Part shown: positions 1-11,490 of the stretch, piece by piece
How positions within the stretch are numbered: the first letter of the stretch is position 1
Layout: the number at the start of each line of letters is the position of its first letter
Origin: Cordylochernes scorpioides
Taxonomy: Eukaryota; Arthropoda; Arachnida; Pseudoscorpiones; Chernetidae
Direction of reading: 5' to 3'
Length of the DNA: 64,000 nt
Assembly: GCA_030710605.1 (NCBI GenBank)
Contig: CP092868.1
Coordinates: 26,355,050-26,419,049, forward strand
Position numbers and translations under genes: made by a program
The notes under the pieces: model-generated
Databases searched by the model: none
The model's input: the letters and a program-made list of their open reading frames with translations, nothing else
What the model was told of the DNA's origin: nothing

Positions 1-750
1 TTTTAAAGTTTTTCTTTTTTTATTTTTTTCTCAATTCTTCGATCATACCATCCTAAAATATTTTTTTCTTATCTCTTTCTTAAATCTAAACTCATTGTTA
101 ATACATTTCACAGAATAGTACAACGATTTTTTTTTCAGTATTACAAAATAGTATTTATTTAACTCTTTCGAGATTTTTTTTCAAGAAAAAAAATTACGTT
201 AAAATATAAACAGTTATTAAATTGACCTATACATTTTTATATATTAATAGTTTTAATAACTATCAACATAAATATACGTATATTTTCTTAACAATGTAAA
301 CATTTTTTTTTAATGCGATTCTTTTTTAATCACTGAATTTTTTAACAATGGTGCCGAATCCATTTTAAACATGAATGCTTTGACCTTCTCACAGTTTCAT
401 TCCATTACCCTTTATTGCCATAAGTTTCTTTTGTTTGATAAAAAAAAAATCCATCTTAGGGGAAGTAAAAATGGTAAAAAAAAAAAAAAAGGCAAAACAT
501 ATATGAAAATATTAAAATAAATTTAATGAAAAATTTTACAGAATTTTAAAAATAAAACAAGAGGCTCTCTCTCCTTTCTTTTACAATATATAATAATATG
601 TTTTTAGGAAATATATAATACATTATGTAGAATAAAAATTTCTCTAAATAATGGTAAACAAAGATTGGTAAAAATGATATATTGAACTTATAAAATGAAA
701 TAATAAAGAAAAATGTTTTAAAGGAAAGAGATAATGGGTTTTTAATCGTT
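1..750. other. AT-rich non-coding DNA
   Basis: Homopolymer-rich AT sequence. I see no reading frame, RNA gene or recognisable repeat here. Confidence 0.6.
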
Positions 751-799
751 GAAATTTAATCTGTGATGTAATTATAAAAATAATTTTTTTCCCTAAAAT

Positions 800-1000
800 A
801 TTGCCAGGCGTATGTTCCTTCCCAGGGAACTTCTCTTCTTACTAGCAGACGATGGGGAGAGGCGGAAGTCTTCTGCCAGATTCCTCGGGAGATGAAGAAC
901 CCGGATGTTGCAGAGTCAGGAAGTGGGTCGTAGCTTCCGTTTGCTTCGTTTTTTTTTTTTTTTTTTTTCACGGAGTGGGTGGTAGTAGGGGTTTGGAGCT
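800..1000. other. GC-richer island, coding status unclear
   Basis: A short GC-rich patch with a GGCGGAAG (ETS-like) motif and open frames on both strands (plus from 852, minus from 1070). It ends in a long T run near 950. It could be an exon, a promoter or a degraded repeat. Nothing in the sequence decides between these. Confidence 0.2.
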
Positions 1001-1029
1001 GGGGGTTTCTAGGGCAATTTGCATAGAAG

Positions 1030-1480
1030 CCCCATCGTTGCTCTGCTATAGATTCAGTCTGTATTTCCATAGAGGCTCCTATTCTCTTATAGCTTCAATC
1101 TATATTTGCATAGTGTTATCTTTGTAATAGATTCAATCTGTAGTCACAGATTCTTTGTCATATCTCTAGTTGCATAGAAGATTTTTTTTTTTGGTCATAG
1201 CTCCAATTCGTATTTCCATAGATGCTCCTATTCTGTCATATCCTCAACTGTATTTTCATAGTGTTTTCTTTGTCATAGATTAAATCTGTATTTACATTGT
1301 GTTTTCTTTGTAATATCTATATTTGCATAGAGTCTTTTTTTTTCGTCATAACTTCAACTTTAGTTACATAAAGGTCTATATTCTGTTGTAATCTGTATTT
1401 GCATATAAAATTTCTGTTCTTGTGGTCAAATATTTAATCTATATTAGCACAGTTGCTCCATATTTCTATTCTGTCATAAG
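1030..1480. repeat. degenerate tandem repeat, period roughly 45-60 bp
   Basis: Variants of CATAGATTCAATCTGTATTTGCATAG-like text (shortened here) recur about eight times with spacers such as TTCTTTGTCATAG. The copies have diverged a lot, so this is an old minisatellite. Confidence 0.55.
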
Positions 1481-2006
1481 TGTATTCTTCAATACGCCAA
1501 GTTTATGGCTACAAATATTTCTTTATTCACACAATAGTAAACATTATGTGGCTATAGCTTATATAATATACATACTAAGGTATATTTACATATACATATT
1601 GATAAAAGGAAATTGACATAAGATAAAAAGTCATCTCTCCTGACAAAATAAACACAAAAACTATACCTCATCATCTATTGGCTGTTTCTGAAATCAAGCA
1701 TATTCCGGTCGTTGACAAAACCACACCAGCACCATAGCACTCATAAGGCAATATCCTGTCATCCGTATGTAAGAAATAAAATTACCAAACACGAATGATT
1801 TCTAGAGAAATCTATTTTCTCACTTCCTTGATAAAACAATTTCATCGAAAAAAAAATCGAATATTTTTAGTGAATACCTACTCTTTCCCGAAAATATTTC
1901 TTAGAAAAAAAGAAAAATGATTTCAAATCGCTATGTCAAAGATACAATCGTTATTAAAGTTGGATTTTATCAAGTTTATACCTCTTGATTATCAATTTGA
2001 GGTTAT

Positions 2007-2140
2007 CTAATCATCCCTTTCGTAGTCTTCCGGCTCACTGTTATCATTTTTATCTTCATAGACATCGTACTCTGTGGAGATAATTCCAGTAGACCTCCCA
2101 CATTGCGGAGTTCAGTAGCCCTCGAACATTTCATCTTCCC
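2007..2140 (-). CDS. candidate terminal exon(s) with acidic C-terminus, product unknown
   Basis: On the minus strand GATTTTTAG is a plausible acceptor just before 2140. The phase-2 frame then reads EDEMFEGY, a TGA at 2114-2112, and after it TPQCGRSTGI and STEYDVYEDKNDNSEPEDYE..., ending at TAG 2009-2007. A second good acceptor, TCTCCACAG, lies just before 2071 and would open the acidic tail directly. The composition (D, E, Y rich, ending in a stop) looks like a protein tail, and the two acceptors could give alternative C-termini. Another frame of the same stretch is also open (KCSRATELRNVGGL...), so the coding frame is not settled. I do not recognise the product. Confidence 0.35.
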
Positions 2141-2234
2141 CTAAAAATCAAATTTGTATAAATTTAATAAATGGAAAATGTAGTAAGATTGAATAAATAC
2201 AATTAAAAATAATCCTTTGAATCAATAATAACAA

Positions 2235-2776
2235 CATTTTTGGTAAACAAATATTGAAGCAGACGATAAAATGGATACCAAGACTATTTTTTATAGCAGA
2301 AATATTTTTTCAGCTTTTAAATGTGTTTTTTAAAAAAAATGGTTGTCAGAAATTAACAGGTGTAGTAAATTATCGATATTGTCAACAAAATCGAATCCAC
2401 CTTTATTTACTATATAAATGTTCATTTTATATATAATTTTTATGTCATAATTCTCCTCATATATTGACTAAAATAAACTCTTAAAAAGGTTTTTGACAAG
2501 ATATTTTTCCTATATGCTTGATAATTTTACTTAATATTGAATAAATACATAGATATATGAGAAATATTGACTTAAAAATTATATACAAAATGAACATTTA
2601 TATAGTAAATAAAGGTGGATTAGATTTTGTCGCCAATATTGATCATTTACTACACCTGTTAATTTTGAAAACCATTTGTTAAACAATGTTTTGAAAGCTG
2701 AAAATATATCGCTGCTATAAAATATTCTTGGTATCTATTTTATCGTCTGTTTCAATATTTGTTTACCAAAAATATG
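2235..2776. mobile_element. foldback (long inverted-repeat) element
   Basis: The arm at about 2235-2470 is matched in reverse complement by about 2558-2776, with a loop near 90 bp. The outer ends read CATTTTTGGTAAACAA and its complement. The arms differ at many positions. There is no coding content, so this is a non-autonomous foldback or MITE-like element. Confidence 0.75.
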
Positions 2777-3623
2777 TTTCAATTTTATCAGAATCTACAG
2801 TAGGCTTATCATCCTTAAAAAATCATTTGTAAATTCTTCCTAAATATATTTATCTTATTTGTTTTTTACTTGAGAGAAAAAAAATTCTATTCAGGGAAGA
2901 GTTTCTTGTATTGTTTTTCTTCTTAAATTCTTTATAAATTTTATTATGATATTCTTTTTATCATATTTATATCATGGTAGTCTTCAATCTACAATACAAC
3001 TACTTGGAAAATATCTTAGAAAACCTATCATGAAACATAAGTCTTTCTGTAGTTTGATGAAGATAGAATTAAAATTACCTCTTCATTATCATTTACATGA
3101 TCAACATTGTTCTAAGCATTTTTCATTCTAAACTATCGTTTGATTTGAAATTGTTTTCATTGTCAAATTTTACGTTAAAAATACTCATAACTATTTTTTT
3201 AAATATAAAAAGATGTTTAAAAATAAAGGAACATGTCTTGTTATTATATTTTTTTTCTCGTAAAGATAGTAATAATCAAATTTGAATGTGATAAAAATCA
3301 AATAAAAATGAAAGAAATATTTCTGTTCATCTTAGTCAAAAATTATAAAATATTCCTTCTTCTTTCTTTTCCGGGTTAATTGGCCATTTAGAGCATGGTC
3401 TTCTAACCCCCATGGCAGACTTCCAGTGGCAAGTGATCCTATGATCTGGCAGCAAAGATGACTCACAGGGATAGAGGAAACGTAGAGATGGCAGGGGAAC
3501 AGCGACTGGGAGCAAGGAGAGAACTTGGAATATTCTTTATTGGTATCCAACTATAAAAATGGCAATTCTTCACAAAGAGTTGTACAGTCAGATTTCTGGT
3601 TTGTTGACACAACAAGGTGATGG

Positions 3624-3923
3624 TCAGGAGGAGTAAGGTCGCTGTCTATGTTGCTGTACCAAGGCTTCTAGAACGCTACTTAGGGCATCGAGGTACTGGT
3701 CATCTAGGGACTGCTGGTGGGCGACTGGTTCTTTGCCTCGTTGACCCTGCAACCGAGGGGTGATAAGGGAGCCGTGTGTCACTATCACCAGGGGATCACT
3801 GGTCCTGGTTGACCTCACTAGAGCTCCTCAAAATGTCAGGGTGAAGTGTCGGGTAAGGTGTGGAACGCTGCATCCTCCAGTATCTGGAGATGTCCCTGAT
3901 GTCCAAGAGGATGGAAGATGCTC
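3624..3923 (-). pseudogene. duplicated terminal-exon-like segment
   Basis: Minus-strand acceptor CTGCTTCCAG precedes 3923. The first about 75 bp duplicate the start of the neighbouring exon at 4328: ILLDIRDISRYWRMQRST here against ILLNIRDISRHWRMQRST there. A 7-bp difference shifts the entry phase, and that frame stops after the segment. A second open frame then runs to TGA at 3624 and ends SLDDQYLDALSSVLEALVQQ and a short tail. A minus-strand AATAAA lies at 3541-3536. It could be a decayed duplicate or an alternative last exon. Confidence 0.35.
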
Positions 3924-4046
3924 CTGGAAGCAGGCAGACAATTAACATATTTTTATTGACATCTTGTCAATACAGGAAAGTACACAGTTCGCACTCATTA
4001 TGAGAAATTAACATGAAAAAACGAAAAAATTGATATAAACAATATG

Positions 4047-4328
4047 TTATATACAATGACATTGTACATGCCGCCTCAGCCACCGCTGCAGAGTTTGGTG
4101 GAGAATCACCAGCAGGTCTCCAGCGATACCACGCATTTCGCGATCTACGAAGAATACGTATATCGCATGCTTCGCTGCTGAGGGGATGGTGATGGCATAG
4201 TCCTCGAGGCCCACCGTGAAGATCCAGGACTGCAGGTTCGGCGGCCTAGGGTAAGGTGTGGAACGCTGCATCCTCCAGTGTCTGGAGATATCCCTGATGT
4301 TCAAGAGGATAGACACAGGAAGATGCTC
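4047..4328 (-). CDS. candidate 3'-terminal exon, product unknown
   Basis: Acceptor CTCACTGCTCCCAG precedes 4328 on the minus strand. The frame then runs about 93 codons to the stop at 4047. Recognisable stretches are EHLPVSILLNIRDISRHWRM, then SWIFTVGLEDYAITIPSAAK, then DREMRGIAGDLLVILHQTLQ. No usable ATG is needed, since the exon is entered from upstream. A minus-strand AATAAA lies at 3957-3951, which fits a 3' end. Conservation of this same frame in the duplicate at 3.9 kb argues that it was coding. I do not recognise the family. Confidence 0.4.
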   Translation of the reverse strand, partial: EHLPVSILLNIRDISRHWRMQRSTPYPRPPNLQSWIFTVGLEDYAITIPSAAKHAIYVFFVDREMRGIAGDLLVILHQTLQRWLRRHVQCHCI

Positions 4329-4739
4329 CTGGGAGCAGTGAGATGCAGGAGTCGATAAAATATTCCTTCCTATTGTTTGTGTTTACTAAGTACTTGTCAA
4401 TCATCTCTTGAACGATAAAACGGCTATCTATTCTGATATTAATCCTTATCGTCATTTGATTTTTCTATTTTAATGTTCCTTCACTTATCCACTTTCTTTT
4501 TGTCAAATTCTTGAATATTCAACCTGAATCAGTATGTTACATTCTTTGTCTGCTTCCTTACAATACTGTTGTTTCAATCAGAATGTAAAATTGGAATAGG
4601 TATATGTTCTGTTCTCTATTCAAATGATGATAATATCGATTATTTCTTGTAATCTTAGGTTTGCAATCAAAATTATAACAATTAACATAACTTTAAAATC
4701 AATCTGCTCGATTCTGTTTCACAAATATCATAATTATCT

Positions 4740-5745
4740 ATCAAGATTTAAAATCGGAACAGGTATGTTCTGTTCTTGTTCAAATGGGCGATTACCTTTT
4801 TAGGAAATCTCGTTCTTAATTCTTAAAACATAACTGAAAGAATAATCTGTTGGTAAGATTCCGATACCATAGTTGTTTATCAGGAGTCGGAACACAGGTA
4901 TGTTTTGTTCTTGTTCAGACGGGCGATCACTTTTTGAGGGACTCTCATTCTTAGGGCATAATTGAAAGAGCAATCCGTTGGTAAGATTCCGATACCATAG
5001 CTGTTTATCAGGAGTCGGAACACAGGTATGTTCTGTTCTTGTTCAGACGGGCGATCACCTTTTGAGGGACTCTCATTCTTAAGACATAGCTGAAAGAGCA
5101 ATCCGTTGGTAAGATTCCGATACCGAAGCTGTTTATCAGGAGTCGGAATACAGGTATGTTCTGTTCTTGTTTAGACGGGTAATCACCTTTTGAGGGACTC
5201 TCCCATTCTTAGGACATAGAATGACTGAAAGAGCAATCCATTGGTAAGATTCCGATACCAAAGCTGTTTATCAGGAGTCGGAATACAGGTATGTTCTGTT
5301 CTTGTTTAGACGGGTAATCACCTTTTGAGGGACTCTCCCATTCTTAGGACATAGAATGACTGAAAGAGCAATCCATTGGTAAGATTCCGATACCATAGCT
5401 GTTTATCAGGAGTCCGAACACAGGTATGTTCTGTTCAGACGGATAATCTTCTTTTGAGGGACTCTCATTCTTAAGACATAACTGAAAGAACAATCTATTG
5501 GTAAGATTCCGATACCATAGCTGTTTATCAGGAGTCGGTACACAAGTATGTTCTGTTCTTGCTCGGACAGACAATCTTCTTTTGAGGTGTTCAGACGGGT
5601 AATCACCTTTTGAGGGACTCTCATTCTTAAGACATAACTGAAAGAACAATCCGTTGGTAAGATTCCGATACCAAAGCTGTTTATCAGGAGTCGGAACACA
5701 GGTATGTTCTGTTCTTGTTCAGACGGGCGATCACCTTTTGAGGAC
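4740..5745. repeat. tandem array, 128-bp unit, about 8 copies
   Basis: The phrase TAAGATTCCGATACCA recurs near 4855, 4983, 5111, 5246, 5381, 5503 and 5659, giving spacings of 128, 128, 135, 135, 122 and 156 bp. Copies differ by small indels and substitutions. Minus-strand ORFs of 73-137 aa inside the array follow from the repeat and are not genes. Confidence 0.9.
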
Positions 5746-5880
5746 GTTAGGTGTACACACCTCATCGATCTAACGTCCTGAACACGTGTTTGGCCGCTGT
5801 ACCGCCGTCGCCATGGCAACGCAACGGTGTCAACGCGTGGCCAGAGAAACGGGGTTAAATTTCCTTCTTTTAAAACTCTT
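5746..5880. promoter_or_regulatory. CpG-rich patch with an RFX X-box-like palindrome
   Basis: The edge of the 128-bp array is followed by a hairpin (GGACGTTAG paired with CTAACGTCC, about 5742-5776) and a CpG-rich stretch. GTCGCCATGGCAAC at 5807-5820 fits the RFX X-box pattern of two half-sites separated by 2 bp. X-boxes occur in promoters of ciliary genes in animals. If this one is active it could serve either strand. No first exon is evident. Confidence 0.3.
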
Positions 5881-6099
5881 TCGTAACTCCCTTCTTTGAT
5901 TGATTACGTCGGGGAGAAAACTTATGTAAATATGGAAGTCTCCGTCCCTTCTTCCTTACAAGTCTTCACAGACTGTTGATAAACAAGAACGTAAATACTG
6001 TTTTATCTTGTTTACGTCTTCACGATAGTTTGCTCTCCTTTTTCTTCTTATTTATTTTTTATTAGTAGATTTATAAATAAACCTTTGATTATAATGACC

Positions 6100-6345
6100 A
6101 AATTTTAGTTTGTTAAACGAAAATTGAAATTATACCGCGAATGTTTCTTTTGAACGAAAAATCGAAATTTATTTTAAGGGGAGAAATAGCAATTATTTCT
6201 AACCTTAAGGATGAAGTATGATAGGATGAATTTAAGGTTAGAAATAATCGCTATTTCTCCTTAAAATAAATTTCGATTTTTCGTTCAAAAGAAACATTCG
6301 CGGTATAATTGTAATTTTCGTTTTACAATCATAAGCCGCATTATA
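6100..6345. mobile_element. palindromic MITE, family shared with 33.4 kb
   Basis: Arms of about 95 bp (6116-6212 and 6230-6328) are near-perfect reverse complements around a loop of less than 20 bp. The family text ATAAGCCGCATTATA beside it also occurs, inverted, beside the related palindrome at 33,334-33,555. Confidence 0.8.
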
Positions 6346-6349
6346 TTGT

Positions 6350-7239
6350 ATTATAAATTTTAGTTTGTTTGATTTTTCTACTCTAAAAAAATGGCTTGAT
6401 GTATATCTGTTAAATCAATGATCTTATAGTGTTCTCTGATAAACAGTCTTACTCAAGAGAGAAAAAGGAAAATAAGTAATAATAATACAATATATGCAAC
6501 TTTACAATATGTAAATATATATATCTCTCTTTTTCATAGAAATATGTTACATTAAAAACATTTAAAAAGAGAAATCAATAAAATTGAGATGGCAATTGGC
6601 CTCTAGATATGATCATTTCAGGTAGTTGACCGAACGCTTATCTATATAGATAATACCGTAACAGAGTTTTCCATTGTAAAGTCCTGAGCTATCTCCTCCG
6701 AAGATTCTGAACTACACATAACAATCTATATACCAAAATTTTCGTTATTTTTTTCTTCGTGTCATAGGCCTGTTTTTATTTTCCTAATGTTAACAGTTAT
6801 TTTTATTTTTTAATTTAATCTATTTTACAATCGTAGATTTTTGCATTTATCATCATCAATTCTTTTGTTTACAATTGCGTAACTTTTATAGAGAGAAATA
6901 AAGAAATACATAATTGATTAGATACAAAAGTGTGAACCAGAAAGTCGATTTTTAAAAATGTTATTATTTAATATAAACTTATTTTAATTTAATTTTGAAA
7001 TGAAAAGGTAGTGTAAAAGTGTATATGAGGTTAGATTCAAATAGGTTTAATTATGTTAGTTTAATCGCTAAATAAGGTTAGTTTTAGATAAGTTGAATTA
7101 GGTTAGTTTCAGATAATTAAAAAAAAATAATGTTCGTTTTTAGAAAAATAATTCGCAATAGTAAGTATATATATTAATATAAAAGATCGAAATGTAAAAA
7201 TCACTATGTCCAAAATCTTCGCTTTAACTCGTGTAAAAC
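6350..7239. other. AT-rich non-coding DNA
   Basis: Apart from a short run of GGTTAGTTT-like direct repeats near 7025-7125, I see nothing that I can support as a feature. Confidence 0.5.
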
Positions 7240-9998
7240 GGCTCGAAGGTACGGCGGTGTCAACGTACAGCGCCGCCTACCAAAGTTACCCTTTTCTGGG
7301 AACTCACCAGGTTATATTATTTTTCGAATTGTAGATTGAATTATTACTTTTATTCTATCTTTTATAAGTGTTTGTTATAGTTTTTCATTTGAATTTAGCA
7401 CAATTTTTGTATCTGGTTATCTTTTTTGGCATCTTTTTTTTCTCATTAATAAGACCTAATCCAAATAATTTAATAGTGTGTGACTTTTTTTTAAATTAAA
7501 TTATTTGGATTAGGTCTTATTTTCTTTTATTAATTTGTTATAGTTTTTCATTTGAATTTAGCTCCATTTTTGTGTCTGTCTTATTTTTTCTTCTCATAAA
7601 TAGGCTGATGCTGTATTTGTGTACTCAATTGTTGCTTTTTTTTTTATTAAATTATTTGGATTAGGTCTTATTTTCTTTTATTAATTTGTTATAGTTTTTC
7701 ATTTGAATTTAGCTCCATTTTTGTGTCTGTCTTTTTTTTTCATCTCATAAATAGGCTGATGCTGTATTTGTGTACTCAATTGTTGCTTTTTGTGTCTGGC
7801 TTCTTTTTTGCAGTATTTTTTTTTAATCCTTTTTTTTTTCATCAATTGTTTCCTCACATGCTTGGAATTTTCTTTTTATGCCTGTCCTGGCTTTCAGTTT
7901 TATAGATTTCCTCTGCTTGGTTCTTATTTTACCTTTTTTTTTTTGAGCGTCTTCTGTCATGCCTCGGAAAGGCCGTGGAAGACTCACTCCCCTGACCGCT
8001 AGGCTATTTCTCTTGTTTACTTTTTTACCAATGCCTATAATTTTTCACCTGAAAGATTTTTTTTAATTTGTTATTCAATAAACTATTATCACTTATTTTT
8101 GGTCTTCTTTTTATTTACTTATTTTACTGGGGGTTGGTGGAAGGATGGTCTAAGCCGTTGGTTCGGCTCGAAGGTACGGCGGTGTCAACGTACAGCGCCG
8201 CCTACCAAAGTTAACCTTTTCTGGGAACTCACCAGGTTATATTATTTTTCGAATTGTAGATTGAATTATTACTTTTATTCTATCTTTTATAAGTGTTTGT
8301 TATAGTTTTTCATTTGAATTTAGCACAATTTTTGTATCTTTTTTGGCATCTTTTTTTTCTCATTAATAAGACCTAATCCAAATAATTTAATAGTGTGTGA
8401 CTTTTTTTTAAATTAAATTATTTGGATTAGGTCTTATTTTCTTTTATTAATTTGTTATAGTTTTTCATTTGAATTTAGCTCCATTTTTGTGTCTGTCTTT
8501 TTTTTTCTTCTCATAAATAGGCTGATGCTGTATTTGTGTACTCAATTGTTGCTTTTTTTTTTATTAAATTATTTGGATTAGGTCTTATTTTCTTTTATTA
8601 ATTTGTTATAGTTTTTCATTTGAATTTAGCTCCATTTTTGTGTCTGTCTTTTTTTTTCATCTCATAAATAGGCTGATGCTGTATTTGTGTACTCAATTGT
8701 TGCTTTTTGTGTCTGGTTTCTTTTTTGCAGTATTTTTTTTGAATCCTTTTTTTTTTTCATCAATTGTTTCCTCACATGCTTGGAATTTTCTTTTTATGCC
8801 TGTCCTGGCTTTCAGTTTTATAGATTTCCTCTGCTTGGTTCTTATTTTACCTTTTTTTTTTTGAGCGTCTTCTGTCATGCCTCGGAAAGGCCGTGGAAGA
8901 CTCACTCCCCTGACCGCTAGGCTATTTCTCTTGTTTACTTTTTTACCAATGCCTATAATTTTTCACCTGAAAGATTTTTTTTTATTTGTTATTCAATAAA
9001 CTATTATCACTTATTTTTGGTCTTCTTTTTATTTACTTATTTTACTGGGGGTTGGTGGAAGGATGGTCTAAGCCGTTGGTTCGGCTCGAAGGTACGGCGG
9101 TGTCAACGTACAGCGCCGCCTACCAAAGTTAACCTTTTCTGGGAACTCACCAGGTTATATTATTTTTCGAATTGTAGATTGAATTATTACTTTTATTCTA
9201 TCTTTTATAAGTGTTTGTTATAGTTTTTCATTTGAATTTAGCACAATTTTTGTATCTGGTTATCTTTTTTGGCATCTTTTTTTTCTCATTAATAAGACCT
9301 AATCCAAATAATTTAATAGTGTGTGACTTTTTTTTAATTAAATTATTTGGATTAGGTCTTATTTTCTTTTATTAATTTGTTATAGTTTTTCATTTGAATT
9401 TAGCTCCATTTTTGTGTCTGTCTTTTTTTTTCTTCTCATAAATAGGCTGATGCTGTATTTGTGTACTCAATTGTTGCTTTTTTTTTATTAAATTATTTGG
9501 ATTAGGTCTTATTTTCTTTTATTAATTTGTTATAGTTTTTCATTTGAATTTAGCTCCATTTTTGTGTCTGTCTTTTTTTTTCATCTCATAAATAGGCTGA
9601 TGCTGTATTTGTGTACTCAATTGTTGCTTTTTGTGTCTGGTTTCTTTTTTGCAGTATTTTTTTTTAATCCTTTTTTTTTTCATCAATTGTTTCCTCACAT
9701 GCTTGGAATTTTCTTTTTATGCCTGTCCTGGCTTTCAGTTTTATAGATTTCCTCTGCTTGGTTCTTATTTTACCTTTTTTTTTTTTGAGCGTCTTCTGTC
9801 ATGCCTCGGAAAGGCCGTGGAAGACTCACTCCCCTGACCGCTAGGCTATTTCTCTTGTTTACTTTTTTACCAATGCCTATAATTTCTCACCTGAAAGATT
9901 TTTTTTTATTTGTTATTCAATAAACTATTATCACTTATTTTTGGTCTTCTTTTTATTTACTTATTTTACTGGGGGTTGGTGGAAGGATGGTCTAAGCC
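7240..9998. repeat. three-copy tandem repeat, unit about 920 bp
   Basis: The text GGCTCGAAGGTACGGCGG starts units at 7240, 8165 and 9083 (spacings 925 and 918 bp). Each unit contains two about 165-bp sub-repeats with AAATTATTTGGATTAGGTC, an inverted copy of that text, long T runs, and at its end the first half of a tRNA-derived SINE head (GGGGGTTGGTGGAAGGATGG...). In units 1 and 2 the head is cut at AAGCCGTTGGTT and joined to the next unit. In unit 3 it continues into a complete SINE. F-rich ORFs here come from the T runs. Confidence 0.92.
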
Positions 9999-10190
9999 GT
10001 TGGTTTTCGACCGCTACGACCCGGGTTCGATTCCCGCATTGGGCACTTTTTTCTGAAAAAATAAAAAAAAAAGCTCCAATGGCTTCTGATTCTTGCAAAA
10101 GTCCAACCCCACCAGCAAGCGCAAGTAATCAAACGGGGCTCTGGCACACTTGTACATGCAAAGTCGAACTGCTTTTCATACGTGTACCAT
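9971..10190 (+). mobile_element. tRNA-derived SINE, copy A
   Basis: The head (9971-10046) resembles a tRNA gene with a box B GGTTCGATTCC and ends GGGCAC followed by a T run. The body contains AAAGTCCAACCCCACC and GGGGCTCTGGCAC, which are shared with the reverse-orientation copies at 49.9-50.2 kb and 58.35-58.53 kb. It is truncated at about 10,190, where Helitron-related sequence begins. Mobilisation by a LINE is inferred from copy B, which has a poly-A tail. Confidence 0.85.
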
Positions 10191-10651
10191 TTTCAAAGAC
10201 CCTGCTTAGGATTAAAACTTCTCAGAAGCATAACAATAGTACCAACCTAGAGGTTAACTGGTGTGGATGCATTCCTCTGGGAGTAAGACTATTGAGAAAT
10301 TCAGTAGGGAGTTATTTTGCTTCTCCGCATTCTAACACTCCAACTGTTAACACTGTGGAAACACTGACTCATGTTTGGTAAGCAATTTCAGGGAAGAAAC
10401 TATAGACATTGGATTAAATAAATTATTAATTAAATTGCATTAAATAAAAATTATTAGATTTAAATAAATATTATTCGAGTGAAAAAAAAAAGAAAAAATT
10501 AACAAATTAGAAAATAAAATCTCGAAAAATACAACTATATTGCAGATAAGATAAGAGGACCTTATTAAAAAATAAATAAACAAACTGTAATTCGACACTA
10601 TCGATAATTCGACACTTTCGATAATTCGACACTTTCGATAATTCGACCATT

Positions 10652-10942
10652 TTAAAAATCAAATTTACAAGGTTGATTGTTGTTTAAATACAACTTTGAT
10701 TTTGCATGCATAAACACAGGCTCTTGTAGCAAGAACCCAACTTTAGTGAAAACTGATGCCTCTTCAGAATGAATGGAAGACTGAAATCTGAAGGAGCAGA
10801 AGATATGGGTCATCTTTACATGTATGCTATCCAATGTTCGCACACTTGAAAAAGCTACATATAAAGTTGTCCGTGCGTAAACACAGGCTCTTGTAGCCAA
10901 GGTTTGGCCTTGAGCCTTATTTATAGTCATAGCAAAAGCCAA
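10652..10942 (-). pseudogene. Pif1-like Helitron helicase, C-terminal fragment
   Basis: The 96-aa frame begins AFAMTINKAQGQTL, matching helicase motif V of the Pif1/Helitron family, and continues to LYVAFSSVRTLDSI, the counterpart of motif VI (usually LYVALSRVRS). The arginine of the SRV triplet is replaced by serine. Everything upstream, including the Walker motifs and Rep domain, is missing, so it cannot be a working enzyme. The residues after about 45 are not recognisably helicase and include repeated text. Confidence 0.8.
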
Positions 10943-10950
10943 CCTTAGTG

Positions 10951-11490
10951 AAAACTAACGCCTCTCTAGAATGAAGCGAAGGTTGGTATCCGAAGGGGCC
11001 AAAGATATTTCAGACACTATACAGTGTGTTCAACTTTGGGCACTGTCAGTATATGTGCTTCAAGGACATGAGAGCACATGCGCTGAAACACCATACGTGT
11101 TCCATCGCAAAGATCCTAAAGGCATTGGTGAAAGTATAAATAAATATTTTGGAAATGAAAAAAAAAATACATATATATATAAGAAAATAAATTTGAATAA
11201 AAATTTACAAACTATATTTCAGAGTGGATACATATTTGAAAGGAAAAAAAAAAAAAAGAAAATTGCAAACAACAAAACTATATTACAGATATGACATGAA
11301 AACTAACGCCTCTCTAGAATGAAGCGAAGGTTGGTATCCGAAGGGGCCAAAGATATTTCAGACACTATACAGTGTGTTCAACTTTGGGCACTGTCAGTAT
11401 ATGTGCTTCAAGGACATGATAGCACATGCGCTGAAACACCATACGCGTTCCATCGCAAAGATCCTAAAGGCATTGGTGAAAGTATAAATG
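10951..11490 (+). repeat. direct duplication of 192 bp in the Helitron cluster
   Basis: 10,951-11,142 and 11,299-11,490 are almost identical (both contain GAATGAAGCGAAGGTTGGTA). They are separated by about 155 bp of AT-rich sequence. Two short identical ORFs (10,971 and 11,319) lie in them and are not convincing as genes. Confidence 0.85.

Noticed and set aside
4880-5819. Minus-strand ORFs of 73-137 aa in the 128-bp array.
   Set aside because: Their sequence is the array unit translated repeatedly, with frame changes at indels. There is no independent coding evidence.
7723-9837. Phe-rich ORFs of 60-77 aa starting at 7723, 8640 and 9564 and similar ones.
   Set aside because: They are identical in each 920-bp unit and come from T-rich runs in a tandem repeat.
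9971-10046. A functional tRNA gene at the SINE head.
   Set aside because: The arms do not pair well enough, and the same head followed by the same body recurs elsewhere, which identifies it as SINE.
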